A stretch of 64,000 nt of DNA from Urbifossiella sp046350095 (GTDB lineage: Bacteria > Planctomycetota > Planctomycetia > Gemmatales > Gemmataceae): assembly GCA_046350095.1 (NCBI GenBank), contig JAXMBA010000002.1, positions 1,860,001 through 1,924,000 of the forward strand. Direction: 5' to 3'. Made by a program: the position numbers and the translations under genes. Shown piece by piece: positions 25,488-33,018 of the stretch (the stretch's first letter is position 1; each line of letters begins with the position of its first letter). Below the pieces are notes generated by a model. It worked only from the letters and a program-made list of their open reading frames with translations, did not search any database and was not told the origin of the DNA.

Positions 25488-27188
25488 GTGAGTGCCTTCA
25501 AGGTTTCAGCGCTGCGTGAGCTGACCGAGCAGCAGACCCGCTTCGCCCCGCCGGCACGCCGGCTGGAACAGGTGGCTCGGGCCGAGCGGCTTGTCGCCGA
25601 GATCGACCCGGGCAAGCAGTACCCGTACCAGTGGGTCTGCTTCAAGCTCACCGAGTACCGCTCGGACGCGCACCCGGACCTGCTCATTCCCGGCCCGTTG
25701 CTGCGGCACGACCTGGCGCTGTTCGCCCGCCGCGTCGAGCGGTCGATCCCGCCGGTGCCGGCGGAGCAGGTCGTCGAGCCGATGCTCACCCTCGAACAGG
25801 TGAGTGAACGGTTCCAGGTGTCCACGAAAACGATCGGCCGCTGGCGGCTCCGGGGGCTGACCGCCCGCCGCGTGAAAGTCGCCGGCCGGAGCCAGTTGGG
25901 GTTTCCCACGGCAGCGGTCGAGCGGTTCGTCGCCGAGCACCGGGAGCTCGTCAGCCGGGGGGCGAAGTTCTCGCACCTGACGGACGCCGAGAAGGACGTG
26001 ATTCTCAAGGCGGCACGCGACCTGCGGGCTGCCGGGGTGTGCCTCACCGAGGCGACGCGGCGGATCGCCGCGACCCTGGGTCGCTCGACGGAGTCGGTAC
26101 GGACTACGATCAAGAGTCACGACCGCGCCCACCCGGCGCACGCCCTGTACCCGGCCGCCGGCCGGCTGACCAATACGGACAAGGACGCGATCTACCAAGC
26201 GAAGCGCCAGATGGACCTGACCCGAGAGACAGCCAACCACACAGGTGATACCGTGACTACCCTTGCCACCCGCTTCGGCCGCACCCGGTCGTCCATGTAC
26301 CGGGTGGTGAACGAAGTCCGGGCGCGCGAACTCATCGCCCGCCCCGTGGATTACATCGACAGCCCCGAGTTCGCCGACGAGGGCCGCGACGCCGAGTTCC
26401 TCGCCGAGATGCCCGGGAAGGCCGAGTTCGACGCGAAGCTCATGTCCATGCGGCCGCCGAAGGACGTGCCGCCTCAGATGGCCCACCTGTACGAGTGGCC
26501 GCTGCTGACGAAGGACCAGGAGCAGCACCTGTTCCGGAAGATGAACTACCTGAAGCACAAGCTCCGCAAGCTCGGCGAGGCCGTGGACCCGGCCCGGGCG
26601 CGCGTCAGCGAGTTGCGGCAGGCCGAGCAGCTGCGTGAGGGCGTTAAGGCGGTCCGCGACATCCTCATCAACTGCAACCAGCGGCTGGTGTACAACAACG
26701 CCAAGAAGCACCTGGCGAACGGCACCGAGAACATCGACGACCTGGTGAGCGACGGCAACCTGTCGCTGATGCGGGCCGTCGAGAAGTTCGACTACAGCCG
26801 CGGCAACAAGTTCAGCACGTACGCGACGTGGGCCATCATCAAGAACTTCGCCCGGAGCATCCCGGACGAGAAGACCCACAAGCAGCGCTACATGACGGGC
26901 CACGAGGAGGTGTTCGAGGCGAAGGCCGACGTGCGGACGGACGAGCAGGAGGTGCTCGCCGTGGCCGACGCCGCGAAGGCGAAGGTGAGCAAGCTGCTGG
27001 ACCACCTCGACCCGCGGACGCGCGAGGTGATCCGGATGCGGGTGGGGCTCGACGGCAGCCGGGAGATGACGCTCGAGCAGATCGGCCAGCACTTCGGCAT
27101 CACGAAGGAGCGGGTGCGGCAGATCAACGTCCGCGGGATGAAGCAGCTCCGCGAGTGGGCCGCGAAGGAGAGCAGCGACCTGGTGTGA
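25488..27188 (+). CDS. primary-type sigma-70 factor with N-terminal MerR/excisionase-like HTH
   Basis: A 566-aa protein from GTG 25488 with GGGAGGA at 25474-25480. Residues about 98-150 form an extra DNA-binding unit: LTLEQVSERFQVSTKTIGRWRLRGL, the pattern of MerR/excisionase HTHs. Residues 160-275 contain two or three further HTH-like helical repeats (LTDAEKDVILKAARDLR, LTNTDKDAIYQAKRQ). Region 2 is at about 395-465, with NQRLVYNNAKKHL, DGNLSLMRAVEKFDYSRG and FSTYATWAI. Region 3 appears shortened. Region 4 is at about 505-560, with LDPRTREVIRMRVG and LEQIGQHFGITKERVRQI. It replaces the standard region 1.1 layout. It directs RNA polymerase; whether it is the housekeeping factor is not certain. 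Confidence 0.9.
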   Translation: MSAFKVSALRELTEQQTRFAPPARRLEQVARAERLVAEIDPGKQYPYQWVCFKLTEYRSDAHPDLLIPGPLLRHDLALFARRVERSIPPVPAEQVVEPMLTLEQVSERFQVSTKTIGRWRLRGLTARRVKVAGRSQLGFPTAAVERFVAEHRELVSRGAKFSHLTDAEKDVILKAARDLRAAGVCLTEATRRIAATLGRSTESVRTTIKSHDRAHPAHALYPAAGRLTNTDKDAIYQAKRQMDLTRETANHTGDTVTTLATRFGRTRSSMYRVVNEVRARELIARPVDYIDSPEFADEGRDAEFLAEMPGKAEFDAKLMSMRPPKDVPPQMAHLYEWPLLTKDQEQHLFRKMNYLKHKLRKLGEAVDPARARVSELRQAEQLREGVKAVRDILINCNQRLVYNNAKKHLANGTENIDDLVSDGNLSLMRAVEKFDYSRGNKFSTYATWAIIKNFARSIPDEKTHKQRYMTGHEEVFEAKADVRTDEQEVLAVADAAKAKVSKLLDHLDPRTREVIRMRVGLDGSREMTLEQIGQHFGITKERVRQINVRGMKQLREWAAKESSDLV

Positions 27189-27197
27189 GCCGGGGAA

Positions 27198-27239
27198 CGA
27201 AGCAGCCCGGGGACGGCCGTCCCCGGGCTGCTTCGTTTT
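27198..27239. terminator. bidirectional terminator after the sigma factor gene
   Basis: A 19-bp perfect stem with no loop: 27198-27216 pairs with 27217-27235 (CGAAGCAGCCC at one end, GGGCTGCTTCG at the other), followed by TTTTC. It lies between the convergent sigma gene (stop at 27188) and TIGR03066 gene (stop at 27242) and can serve both, better on the plus strand. Confidence 0.85.
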
Positions 27240-27241
27240 CG

Positions 27242-27646
27242 TCAGTCATTCTTGCGGGACTTGCCCTCGACGCGGGTCAGCACGTCTTTCCTCGCGACCC
27301 CAGTCATCACGAGCCTGGACGCGGTGAGCGAGTTCACCGTGAGGGCCTCGCGCCTCTCCTTGCCGGAAATCTTCAGCGTCATCGACAGCTTGTTCCCGTC
27401 CAGCTTGTAGTTGCCCTCCGCCGTCTTCTTTCCCTTACCGAAGTCGTCGAAGCCCAGAACGACCTTGCCGTCCTTCGTGAACTCGTAATACTCGATCAGT
27501 CTCTCGGCGCGATCCAGTTCGTTCTCGAAGACCCACTTGCCGACGAGGAGCTTGGCGTCGATCCGCTCGGGCTGTCGCCCGTCGGCGATCCCGCCGACCA
27601 CAGCCACAAGGACCGCCGTCACCGTGCCGACAAGAGCCGTGCGCAT
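27242..27646 (-). CDS. TIGR03066-family small secreted protein (copy 1)
   Basis: A 134-aa protein with a signal peptide (ALVGTVTAVLVAVVGG). The mature part has DAKLLVGKWVFENE, YEFTKDGKVVLGF and NYKLDGNKLSMTLK. These match the lipocalin-like pattern of TIGR03066, described as a paralogous family of Gemmata obscuriglobus. Function unknown. It lies 20 bp downstream of a second copy at 27667-28062 and reads as a tandem duplicate with diverged sequence. Confidence 0.85.
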   Translation of the reverse strand: MRTALVGTVTAVLVAVVGGIADGRQPERIDAKLLVGKWVFENELDRAERLIEYYEFTKDGKVVLGFDDFGKGKKTAEGNYKLDGNKLSMTLKISGKERREALTVNSLTASRLVMTGVARKDVLTRVEGKSRKND

Positions 27647-27666
27647 GACTCGCTCCCGTGGTGTCG

Positions 27667-28062
27667 TCAGTCCTTCTTCTCGCTCTTGGCCGCGACGCGG
27701 AGGAGCGTGTCCTTCTTCCCCTTCTCGTCGGTCGTCACCAGCGTCTTGGCGTTGAGCGTGTCGACCGTCATCACTTCGCTCTTCTCCTCGCCCATGAACG
27801 CCATCTTGATGGCCAGCTTGTCGCCGTCCAGCTTGTAGGTGCCGTCCAGTTTCAGCTCCTTGCCGTTGAAGCTGATGGCGATGGTCAGCTTGCCGTCCTT
27901 GGTGAACTCGATGAACATCTTGTCCCGCTTGGCGTCGTCGTCCGGCGTCCACTTGCCGACGAGGAGCTTGGCATCGGCCTTCTTGGCGTCCTGCCCGACG
28001 GTCGTGCCGCCGACCGCCAGAACCAGGAACGCGACCGCCAGCCCGGCCGTGACCTTTCGCAT
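27667..28062 (-). CDS. TIGR03066-family small secreted protein (copy 2)
   Basis: A 131-aa protein with a signal peptide (GLAVAFLVLAVGGTTVGQ). The mature chain shows the same order of motifs as its neighbour: DAKLLVGKWTPDD, IEFTKDGKLTIAIS, TYKLDGDKLAIKM, and a Lys-rich C-terminus. The two copies differ throughout, so duplication is old. The restricted distribution of this family is one of the main reasons for assigning the window to Gemmataceae. Confidence 0.85.
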   Translation of the reverse strand: MRKVTAGLAVAFLVLAVGGTTVGQDAKKADAKLLVGKWTPDDDAKRDKMFIEFTKDGKLTIAISFNGKELKLDGTYKLDGDKLAIKMAFMGEEKSEVMTVDTLNAKTLVTTDEKGKKDTLLRVAAKSEKKD

Positions 28063-28126
28063 CGCCGCACCTCGGGTGAGTAGGGAAGCCGACCCGCTCG
28101 TTGTAGCAACTCCGCCCGCGAAACGA

Positions 28127-28158
28127 GCGACGCCCCGGGGGAACACCCGGGGCGTCGC
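28127..28158 (-). terminator. intrinsic terminator of the coiled-coil gene
   Basis: A 13-bp perfect stem, GCGACGCCCCGGG (28127-28139) with CCCGGGGCGTCGC (28146-28158), loop of 6 bases. On the minus strand it is followed by TCGTTT. It lies just after the stop codon at 28182 of the coiled-coil gene and upstream of the TIGR03066 pair, separating the two transcripts. Confidence 0.8.
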
Positions 28159-28181
28159 GTGGGAGCCGACGGCGACTCGGC

Positions 28182-29000
28182 TCAGTCGGTCTGGGCCGCC
28201 GGCACGGCCGGGGCGGCCGGCCGCGGGCTCGTCACCGGGGCCATGATCTCGTCCACCGTCTCGCCGGCGCCCGCCGGGCGGCCGTCGGACTGGAGCAGGT
28301 TCAGCTCGATCCGCTTCTCCTGCAGCCGCTTCCGGGCCGCGGCGATCGACTCCTTGATCTGCGCCGCCCGGGTGCCGTCGGTCTGGTAGCGGCTTTCCAT
28401 CTGCTGCAGGTTCAGGGCGTGAACCTGCTCCTCCAGCTCGTCGATGGCGGCGTCCAGGTCGGCCTTCAGCCGGCCAAACGCGGCCCGCTGCCGCTCCAGT
28501 TGCTCGACGATCCGGTTCTGCGACTCCAGCTTGGCCTTCGTGCGGGTCAGGCTCTGGTCCACGTCCACGTAGGTGGCCACGGCGTCCTTTAGGCGGGTGC
28601 GGCCGGCGGCGAGCGAGTAGCTCTGGTCGCCGATCGACACGGACACGTTCACCTCGCCGGCCTTGGCCTTCTCCTCGGCGGCGCGGACGGCCACCTCGCG
28701 GGCCCGCATCACCTCGGCGACCTCGCCCTTCCGCTTCGTGAGGGCGGCGACGCGCTCCCGGGTCTCCACTTGCTCGGCCATGACGCGGGCCAGCTGCTTG
28801 ACGACCTTGACGTGATCCCCGTCGAGGTTGCGGACCTCGGCGCGGAGGCGTGCGATCTCGCGCTCCGGCGGGATCTGCTCCTCGGCGGCCTCGCGGACGG
28901 AGCGGATTTCGTTGCGGACGAACGACCCGACGCGGGTCCCCTTCAGGGCGGCGACGGCGACCCCGCCGACGACGGCCATCAGGATGAGCTTCTTGATCAT
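28182..29000 (-). CDS. membrane-anchored coiled-coil protein
   Basis: A 272-aa protein. The N-terminus is a hydrophobic anchor (MIKKLILMAVVGGVAVAALKG). From about residue 35 to 235 the chain is long heptad-rich coiled coil (REIARLRAEVRNLDGDHV, LERQRAAFGRLKADLDAAI, AARKRLQEKRIELNLLQ), interrupted near 115-140 by a short beta-like stretch (VNVSVSIGDQSYSLAAG). It ends in a Pro/Ala-rich tail. No enzyme motif. Likely a structural or scaffold protein of the envelope. Its own terminator follows. Confidence 0.75.
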   Translation of the reverse strand: MIKKLILMAVVGGVAVAALKGTRVGSFVRNEIRSVREAAEEQIPPEREIARLRAEVRNLDGDHVKVVKQLARVMAEQVETRERVAALTKRKGEVAEVMRAREVAVRAAEEKAKAGEVNVSVSIGDQSYSLAAGRTRLKDAVATYVDVDQSLTRTKAKLESQNRIVEQLERQRAAFGRLKADLDAAIDELEEQVHALNLQQMESRYQTDGTRAAQIKESIAAARKRLQEKRIELNLLQSDGRPAGAGETVDEIMAPVTSPRPAAPAVPAAQTD

Positions 29001-29137
29001 CAGCGCCTCCCGGATGTGGGCCGGGGGACCACCCCGGCCGGCATATGGGGAGGATTCGCGTGTCGTCGGAAGTTCTTGCGCCGATTTTTCGGGCGGAACC
29101 GCGCCGCAGGCTTATGGGCACCCCATATCCTGCCCCG

Positions 29138-30292
29138 ATGGGAACGGTAGTTCTACTCTGGGCGGCGTTTCTGGCGGCGTGGGTGGGCCATACCTGCGTC
29201 CTAACCGCGCTGCTGAACGTCGCTTACGGCTGCCCGTTCCCCAAGTCTTTCCTCAAGCCGCTGCGGCTGGTCACGGGCGCCGTCATCCTGGCGTTTCCGC
29301 TGCTGAACCTGGCCACGACCGAGGCACTCGGCCCGGCATTCAACGTGGTCGTGGCGTACTACGGCGTCTGCCTCGTGTTCGGCGGCGTCGTCTTCCCCGT
29401 CATCACGCTGGTCCGCCTGCTCCGGGCGCGGCCGGGGGCACTGGTGTCGGAGACGACGCACAGCCTCGACGTGCGGGCCGAGCTGGGGCCGGCCGTAGTC
29501 GGCGACGGCAAGTGGCGGCGCGTGGCGACGCTGCCGCTGAACGACGTGTTCTGCGTGGACTTCACCGACTGGACGCTCGCCGTCCCGGACCTGCCGCCGG
29601 CGTGGGAGGGGCTGACGGTCCTGCTCCTGAGCGACCTCCACTTCCACGGCACGCCGAGCCGGGCGTTCTTCGAGCGGGTGCTGGCCGAAGTGCGAGCCCG
29701 GTGGCCGACGCCGGACGTGGTTTGCCTCGGCGGCGACTACGTGGACACGGACACGCACCACGGCTGGATCGGCCCATTGCTCGGCGGGTTGACCGCAACC
29801 GAAGGGAAGTTCGCCATCCTCGGCAACCACGACGACCACCACCGGCCGGAGACGCTGCGCGAGGAGTTGGAGGCGGCGGGCTACACGGTCGTGAGCAACC
29901 GCTGGCGCGAGGTGACGGTCCGCGGCGTGCCGACGGTGCTGGTCGGCCACGAGGGGCCGTGGTTCGGCCCGCCGCCGAACCTGAGTGCGGCACCGGCCGG
30001 GCTGTTCCGCTGGTGCCTGAGCCACACGCCGGACAACGTGTACTGGGGCGGCGCGAACGGGGTGCGGCTGATGCTGTGCGGTCACGTCCACGGCGGACAG
30101 ATTCGGCTGCCGGTGGTGGGATCGATTTTCGTTCCGAGCGTGTACGGCCGGCGGTTCGACGCGGGCGTGTTTGAGGTTGGCCGGACCGTACTGGTGGTCG
30201 GTCGCGGCCTGAGCGGCAAGGAACCGCTGCGGTTCCGCTGTCGGCCGCAGGTGGTGCGGATCACGCTCACCACGTCAGAGCTTGCCGGGTGA
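29138..30292 (+). CDS. membrane-anchored metallophosphoesterase
   Basis: A 384-aa protein from ATG 29138 (an in-frame ATG at 29114 is possible). Three to four hydrophobic segments occupy the first 115 residues. The catalytic domain follows with all calcineurin-like motifs: SDLHFHG, GGDYVD, GNHDDHH, and GHVHGGQ near the C-terminus, so a two-metal site is intact. The overall plan matches YkuE/YaeI-type phosphodiesterases, some of which act on UDP-linked lipid intermediates; the substrate here is not known. A small hairpin follows the stop. Confidence 0.9.
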   Translation: MGTVVLLWAAFLAAWVGHTCVLTALLNVAYGCPFPKSFLKPLRLVTGAVILAFPLLNLATTEALGPAFNVVVAYYGVCLVFGGVVFPVITLVRLLRARPGALVSETTHSLDVRAELGPAVVGDGKWRRVATLPLNDVFCVDFTDWTLAVPDLPPAWEGLTVLLLSDLHFHGTPSRAFFERVLAEVRARWPTPDVVCLGGDYVDTDTHHGWIGPLLGGLTATEGKFAILGNHDDHHRPETLREELEAAGYTVVSNRWREVTVRGVPTVLVGHEGPWFGPPPNLSAAPAGLFRWCLSHTPDNVYWGGANGVRLMLCGHVHGGQIRLPVVGSIFVPSVYGRRFDAGVFEVGRTVLVVGRGLSGKEPLRFRCRPQVVRITLTTSELAG

Positions 30293-30297
30293 GCGAG

Positions 30298-30315
30298 GAG
30301 GCCGCTTGCGGCCTC
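30298..30315 (+). terminator. short hairpin after the metallophosphoesterase gene
   Basis: GAGGCCGC (30298-30305) pairs with GCGGCCTC (30308-30315) across a TT loop, starting 5 bases after the stop codon. No T-run follows, so the role as terminator is only probable. The core GCCGCTTGCGGC resembles the dispersed CCGCTTGCGG palindromes elsewhere in the window. Confidence 0.45.
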
Positions 30316-30462
30316 GCGTCGGCCGGCGCGAACCCGCAAGGGGCGACGTGGACTTCCCGCGACCCCGCCGACCGCTACAGTGATCCCACCCCGCCGCGAC
30401 CTGGGTGCAACGCACCGAAGGATTCCGGTACCCACCGGCTGCCGGGGCGGTGTACACTGGTG

Positions 30463-31317
30463 ATGGCTCTCCTCGTCCCCCGCTCATGTCGCACGGCCGA
30501 GGCTGACGTGACGACGGCTCCGGACACACCGAACAACGACACCGCCGGCTTCGCGCTCGCGCCGGACGCGCCGCTGCCCGAGGTGTTCCGTCGCATCTGC
30601 GAGGCCGCGGCCGACGCCGTCCGGGTCGAGCGCGTCGGCGTCTGGCTGTTCGTCAACGACGACCGGGCGCTGCGGTGCGTCAGCTTGTTCGAGCGGTCCA
30701 AGCGGCGGCACTCGAAGGGCGCGTGCGTGCCGCTGGCGGTGCCGTCGGAATACGTCCGGGCGGTGGCGATGGCCCCGCTCCTGGCCGCCCCGGAAGCCCG
30801 CACCGACCCGCGCACCGCCGAACTCGGCGACGCCTACCTCGCCCCGAACGGCATCACGTCCGTCCTCGACGCCCCGCTCATGCGCGACGACCGGCTCGTC
30901 GGCGTGTTGTGCCACGAGCACGTCGGCCCGCCGCGGGCGTGGACCGAAGCCGAGCGCCGCGCGGCCCGCGCCGCCGCGGACGTCGTGGTCGCCCGCATGA
31001 CCGCGGCCGAGTCGGCACTGCGGTCGCCGAACCGCGTGGAGGCGCCGCCGGCCCCGCGGGCGGAACGGACCGCCGGCCACGACTTCCGCAACGTGTTGAA
31101 CGAGATTATGGCACAGGCCGAGCTCGTGGCCCGCACACCCGGCCTGCCGCCGTCAGCGGCCGCGCGCGTCGAGAAGTTGATCGCCGCCACGCACCGCGGC
31201 TCGGCCCTGTTGCGGACGCTGCTCGGCGAACCCGCCCCGCCTGAGTCGGAGGCGCCGACCGCGACCGGCCTGTCGGACGACACCGGCGAGCACAAGCCGC
31301 TCGCGGAGGCGGTGTGA
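30463..31317 (+). CDS. GAF-domain protein with histidine-kinase H-box but no ATPase domain
   Basis: A 284-aa protein if started at ATG 30463; GTG 30508 has a better-placed GAGG and may be the true start. A GAF sensor domain spans about residues 35-185, with VFRRICEAAADAVRVERVGVW, GITSVLDAPLMRDDRLVGVL and WTEAERRAARAAADVV. A helical part follows with GHDFRNVLNEIMAQAELV (His206), which matches the H-box of HisKA histidine kinases (AHDFNNLL). The chain ends about 80 residues later with no N, G1 or G2 boxes, so no kinase ATPase is present. It may act as a phosphotransfer or dimerisation protein. It overlaps the next gene by 4 bp (GTGA). Confidence 0.8.
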   Translation: MALLVPRSCRTAEADVTTAPDTPNNDTAGFALAPDAPLPEVFRRICEAAADAVRVERVGVWLFVNDDRALRCVSLFERSKRRHSKGACVPLAVPSEYVRAVAMAPLLAAPEARTDPRTAELGDAYLAPNGITSVLDAPLMRDDRLVGVLCHEHVGPPRAWTEAERRAARAAADVVVARMTAAESALRSPNRVEAPPAPRAERTAGHDFRNVLNEIMAQAELVARTPGLPPSAAARVEKLIAATHRGSALLRTLLGEPAPPESEAPTATGLSDDTGEHKPLAEAV

Positions 31318-31604
31318 CGCGCTTCAGCGGCCCCGTACTACTTTGCGGGCTCCTCTCCACCGGGATGGGGTTCCTGCTCCTCGCCGTCGCCCCCGAGGTC
31401 GAGGGGCTAGTCTGGTACGGCGTGCCGGTGGCTTTGCTCGGGCTGGCGCTCCTCGGCATGTGGTTCCGCGAACGACGGCGGCCGCCCGGGCCGGACACGC
31501 CCGAGGCCGTCGCCGCGAACCTGCCGGGGAAGTGGTACCCGCTCGCACTCGTCGTCATTCTGGCGGCGCAAGCCGTGTGGTTCGTCATCTGGTCGAAGCG
31601 CTGA
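31314..31604 (+). CDS. small three-helix membrane protein
   Basis: A 96-aa protein starting at GTG 31314, overlapping the stop of the GAF gene. Three hydrophobic segments occur: VLLCGLLSTGMGFLLLAVA, VWYGVPVALLGLALLGMW and YPLALVVILAAQAVWFVIW, with a basic Pro-rich loop between the second and third. No family recognised. Translational coupling to the GAF gene and a 12-bp gap to the regulator gene suggest it belongs to the same signalling unit, perhaps as membrane partner. Confidence 0.7.
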   Translation: MTRFSGPVLLCGLLSTGMGFLLLAVAPEVEGLVWYGVPVALLGLALLGMWFRERRRPPGPDTPEAVAANLPGKWYPLALVVILAAQAVWFVIWSKR

Positions 31605-31616
31605 CGGAGTGACCCG

Positions 31617-32918
31617 GTGGCCGACCAGCCGCGGAAGGGCCGACCCAGGGGCGCCGCCGGGTTCGGCTGGCGGGCGTTCTTCCACGGCAGCACGACGCCT
31701 GTCTTCGTTCTCGGCCGCAACCGCCGGCTCCGGTACGCCAACCCGGCATGGGAGCGCCTCGCCGGCTCCACCCTCGCCGAGTCGCTCGGCCTCGTTTGCT
31801 CGGCCCGCCGCCACAGTTCACCCCTCGCTGCGGCGCTGGCCCCCACCCCCGAAGCCCTCGCCGGCCGCGCCGACACTAGTCGCCATGCCGCGCCGCCGAA
31901 CCGTACCGGGCCGCCGTGGTGGGACGTGTCGTTCGTGCCGCTCACCGCGGCCGACGGGCTGCACGGCATCGTCGGCACCGTCCGTGTTGTCGGCACGCCG
32001 GTGCGGGCGGCCGAGCGAGTCATCCCCGCGGCGGTCGCGGCAGTGCGCGAGGCCCACGCCGCTGCATTTACGCCCGACCTCTTCCCGCCACGGCTCGCAG
32101 CCCAGTTGCGGCTCGCGGGGCAAACGTCGGCCCCGGTGTGGCTCGTCGGCGAACCCGGCTCGGGAAAGCAGACGGCGGCGCGGGCGATCCACCACAGCGG
32201 CGCGGCCCGGGAGCGGATGTTCGTCCGCGTCGGCGGCGGCGAGTTGCAGCCGTACCTGGTCGAGAGCCTGTTCTGGGGCCACGGCGGCCTCGCGGGAACG
32301 GACCGCGTCGGTACCGTGTACCTGGCCGACCCCGCGGCCCTGTCCCGCGACGTGCAGCAGCAGCTCGTCGATCTCTTCACCGACGACCGCCCCGACGCCC
32401 CGCGCCTGATCTGCGGTTCCACCCGGAGCGCGGCCGCCGACGTGGATGCGGGGCGGCTGCTGCCCGAGTTCCACGCACACCTGTCGGTACTGGAGCTCAC
32501 GATCCCGCCACTGCGTGCGCGGACCGCGGAGTTGCCGCAGATCACGTCACGAGTGCTGGACGCGCTCGGCGCCCCGCCCGACTTCGACGACGCGACTCTC
32601 TCGGTGCTGGCGGCACAGCCGTGGCCGGGGAACGTGCGCGAACTGGCCGGTGTGATCGCGGGTGTGGGTGGGCCGCTGACGCGCGAGTCGCTGCCCTGGG
32701 AGTTGCGAGTGCGTGCGGGGCTGGAGAAGCCGCCCGCGGAGCCGCCGCTGACGCTGGAGCCCGCGCTGGCGGCGCTGGAGAAGCGCTTCGTCGAGCGGGC
32801 GCTGGCCCGCACCCTCGGCAACGCGGCGAAGGCGGCCGAGTTGCTGGGGCTCTCGCGCGCGGCTTTGCTGCGCCGCATCGCGGCGCTGGGCATTGCACGA
32901 AAGACGAATGACGAGTGA
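31617..32918 (+). CDS. NtrC-like AAA+ regulator with Fis HTH and degraded sigma-54 motifs
   Basis: A 433-aa protein from GTG 31617. Residues about 20-125 are PAS-like (TTPVFVLGRNRRLRYANPAW, then WWDVSFVPL). The AAA+ domain follows. Walker A is GEPGSGKQTAAR (178-189), with Gln where Thr is usual. The GAFTGA loop is absent: the position reads FWGHGGLAGTDRV. Walker B is VYLADPA rather than FLDEI. The arginine-finger region (normally FRxDLYYRL) reads LPEFHAHLSV. PPLRAR and WPGNVREL are kept. A Fis-type HTH ends the protein (GNAAKAAELLGLSRAALLRRI). It probably binds DNA but is unlikely to drive sigma-54 open complexes. Confidence 0.85.
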   Translation: MADQPRKGRPRGAAGFGWRAFFHGSTTPVFVLGRNRRLRYANPAWERLAGSTLAESLGLVCSARRHSSPLAAALAPTPEALAGRADTSRHAAPPNRTGPPWWDVSFVPLTAADGLHGIVGTVRVVGTPVRAAERVIPAAVAAVREAHAAAFTPDLFPPRLAAQLRLAGQTSAPVWLVGEPGSGKQTAARAIHHSGAARERMFVRVGGGELQPYLVESLFWGHGGLAGTDRVGTVYLADPAALSRDVQQQLVDLFTDDRPDAPRLICGSTRSAAADVDAGRLLPEFHAHLSVLELTIPPLRARTAELPQITSRVLDALGAPPDFDDATLSVLAAQPWPGNVRELAGVIAGVGGPLTRESLPWELRVRAGLEKPPAEPPLTLEPALAALEKRFVERALARTLGNAAKAAELLGLSRAALLRRIAALGIARKTNDE

Positions 32919-32940
32919 CGGATACCGTCATTCGTCATTT
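32907..32940 (+). terminator. terminator overlapping the stop codon of the NtrC-like gene
   Basis: A 15-bp stem (32907-32921 with 32925-32939) has a 3-base loop and one mismatched position (G.T type), followed by TTT. The stop codon (32916-32918) lies inside the left arm. Its AATGACGA/TCGTCATT sequence is AT-richer than its surroundings and shares the AATGAC motif with the hairpin at 42968-43030. Confidence 0.75.
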
Positions 32941-33018
32941 CCGCGACGCGCCCCTTCCGAAATCGTCACCAGTCGGGTAAACTTTCTCCATCCCTCCCGC
33001 CCCCGGGGCCGTCCCGCC

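Noticed and set aside
31617..32918. Normal sigma-54-dependent activator
   Set aside because: GAFTGA, Walker B and arginine-finger motifs are not present in usable form, so the standard activator label would mislead.
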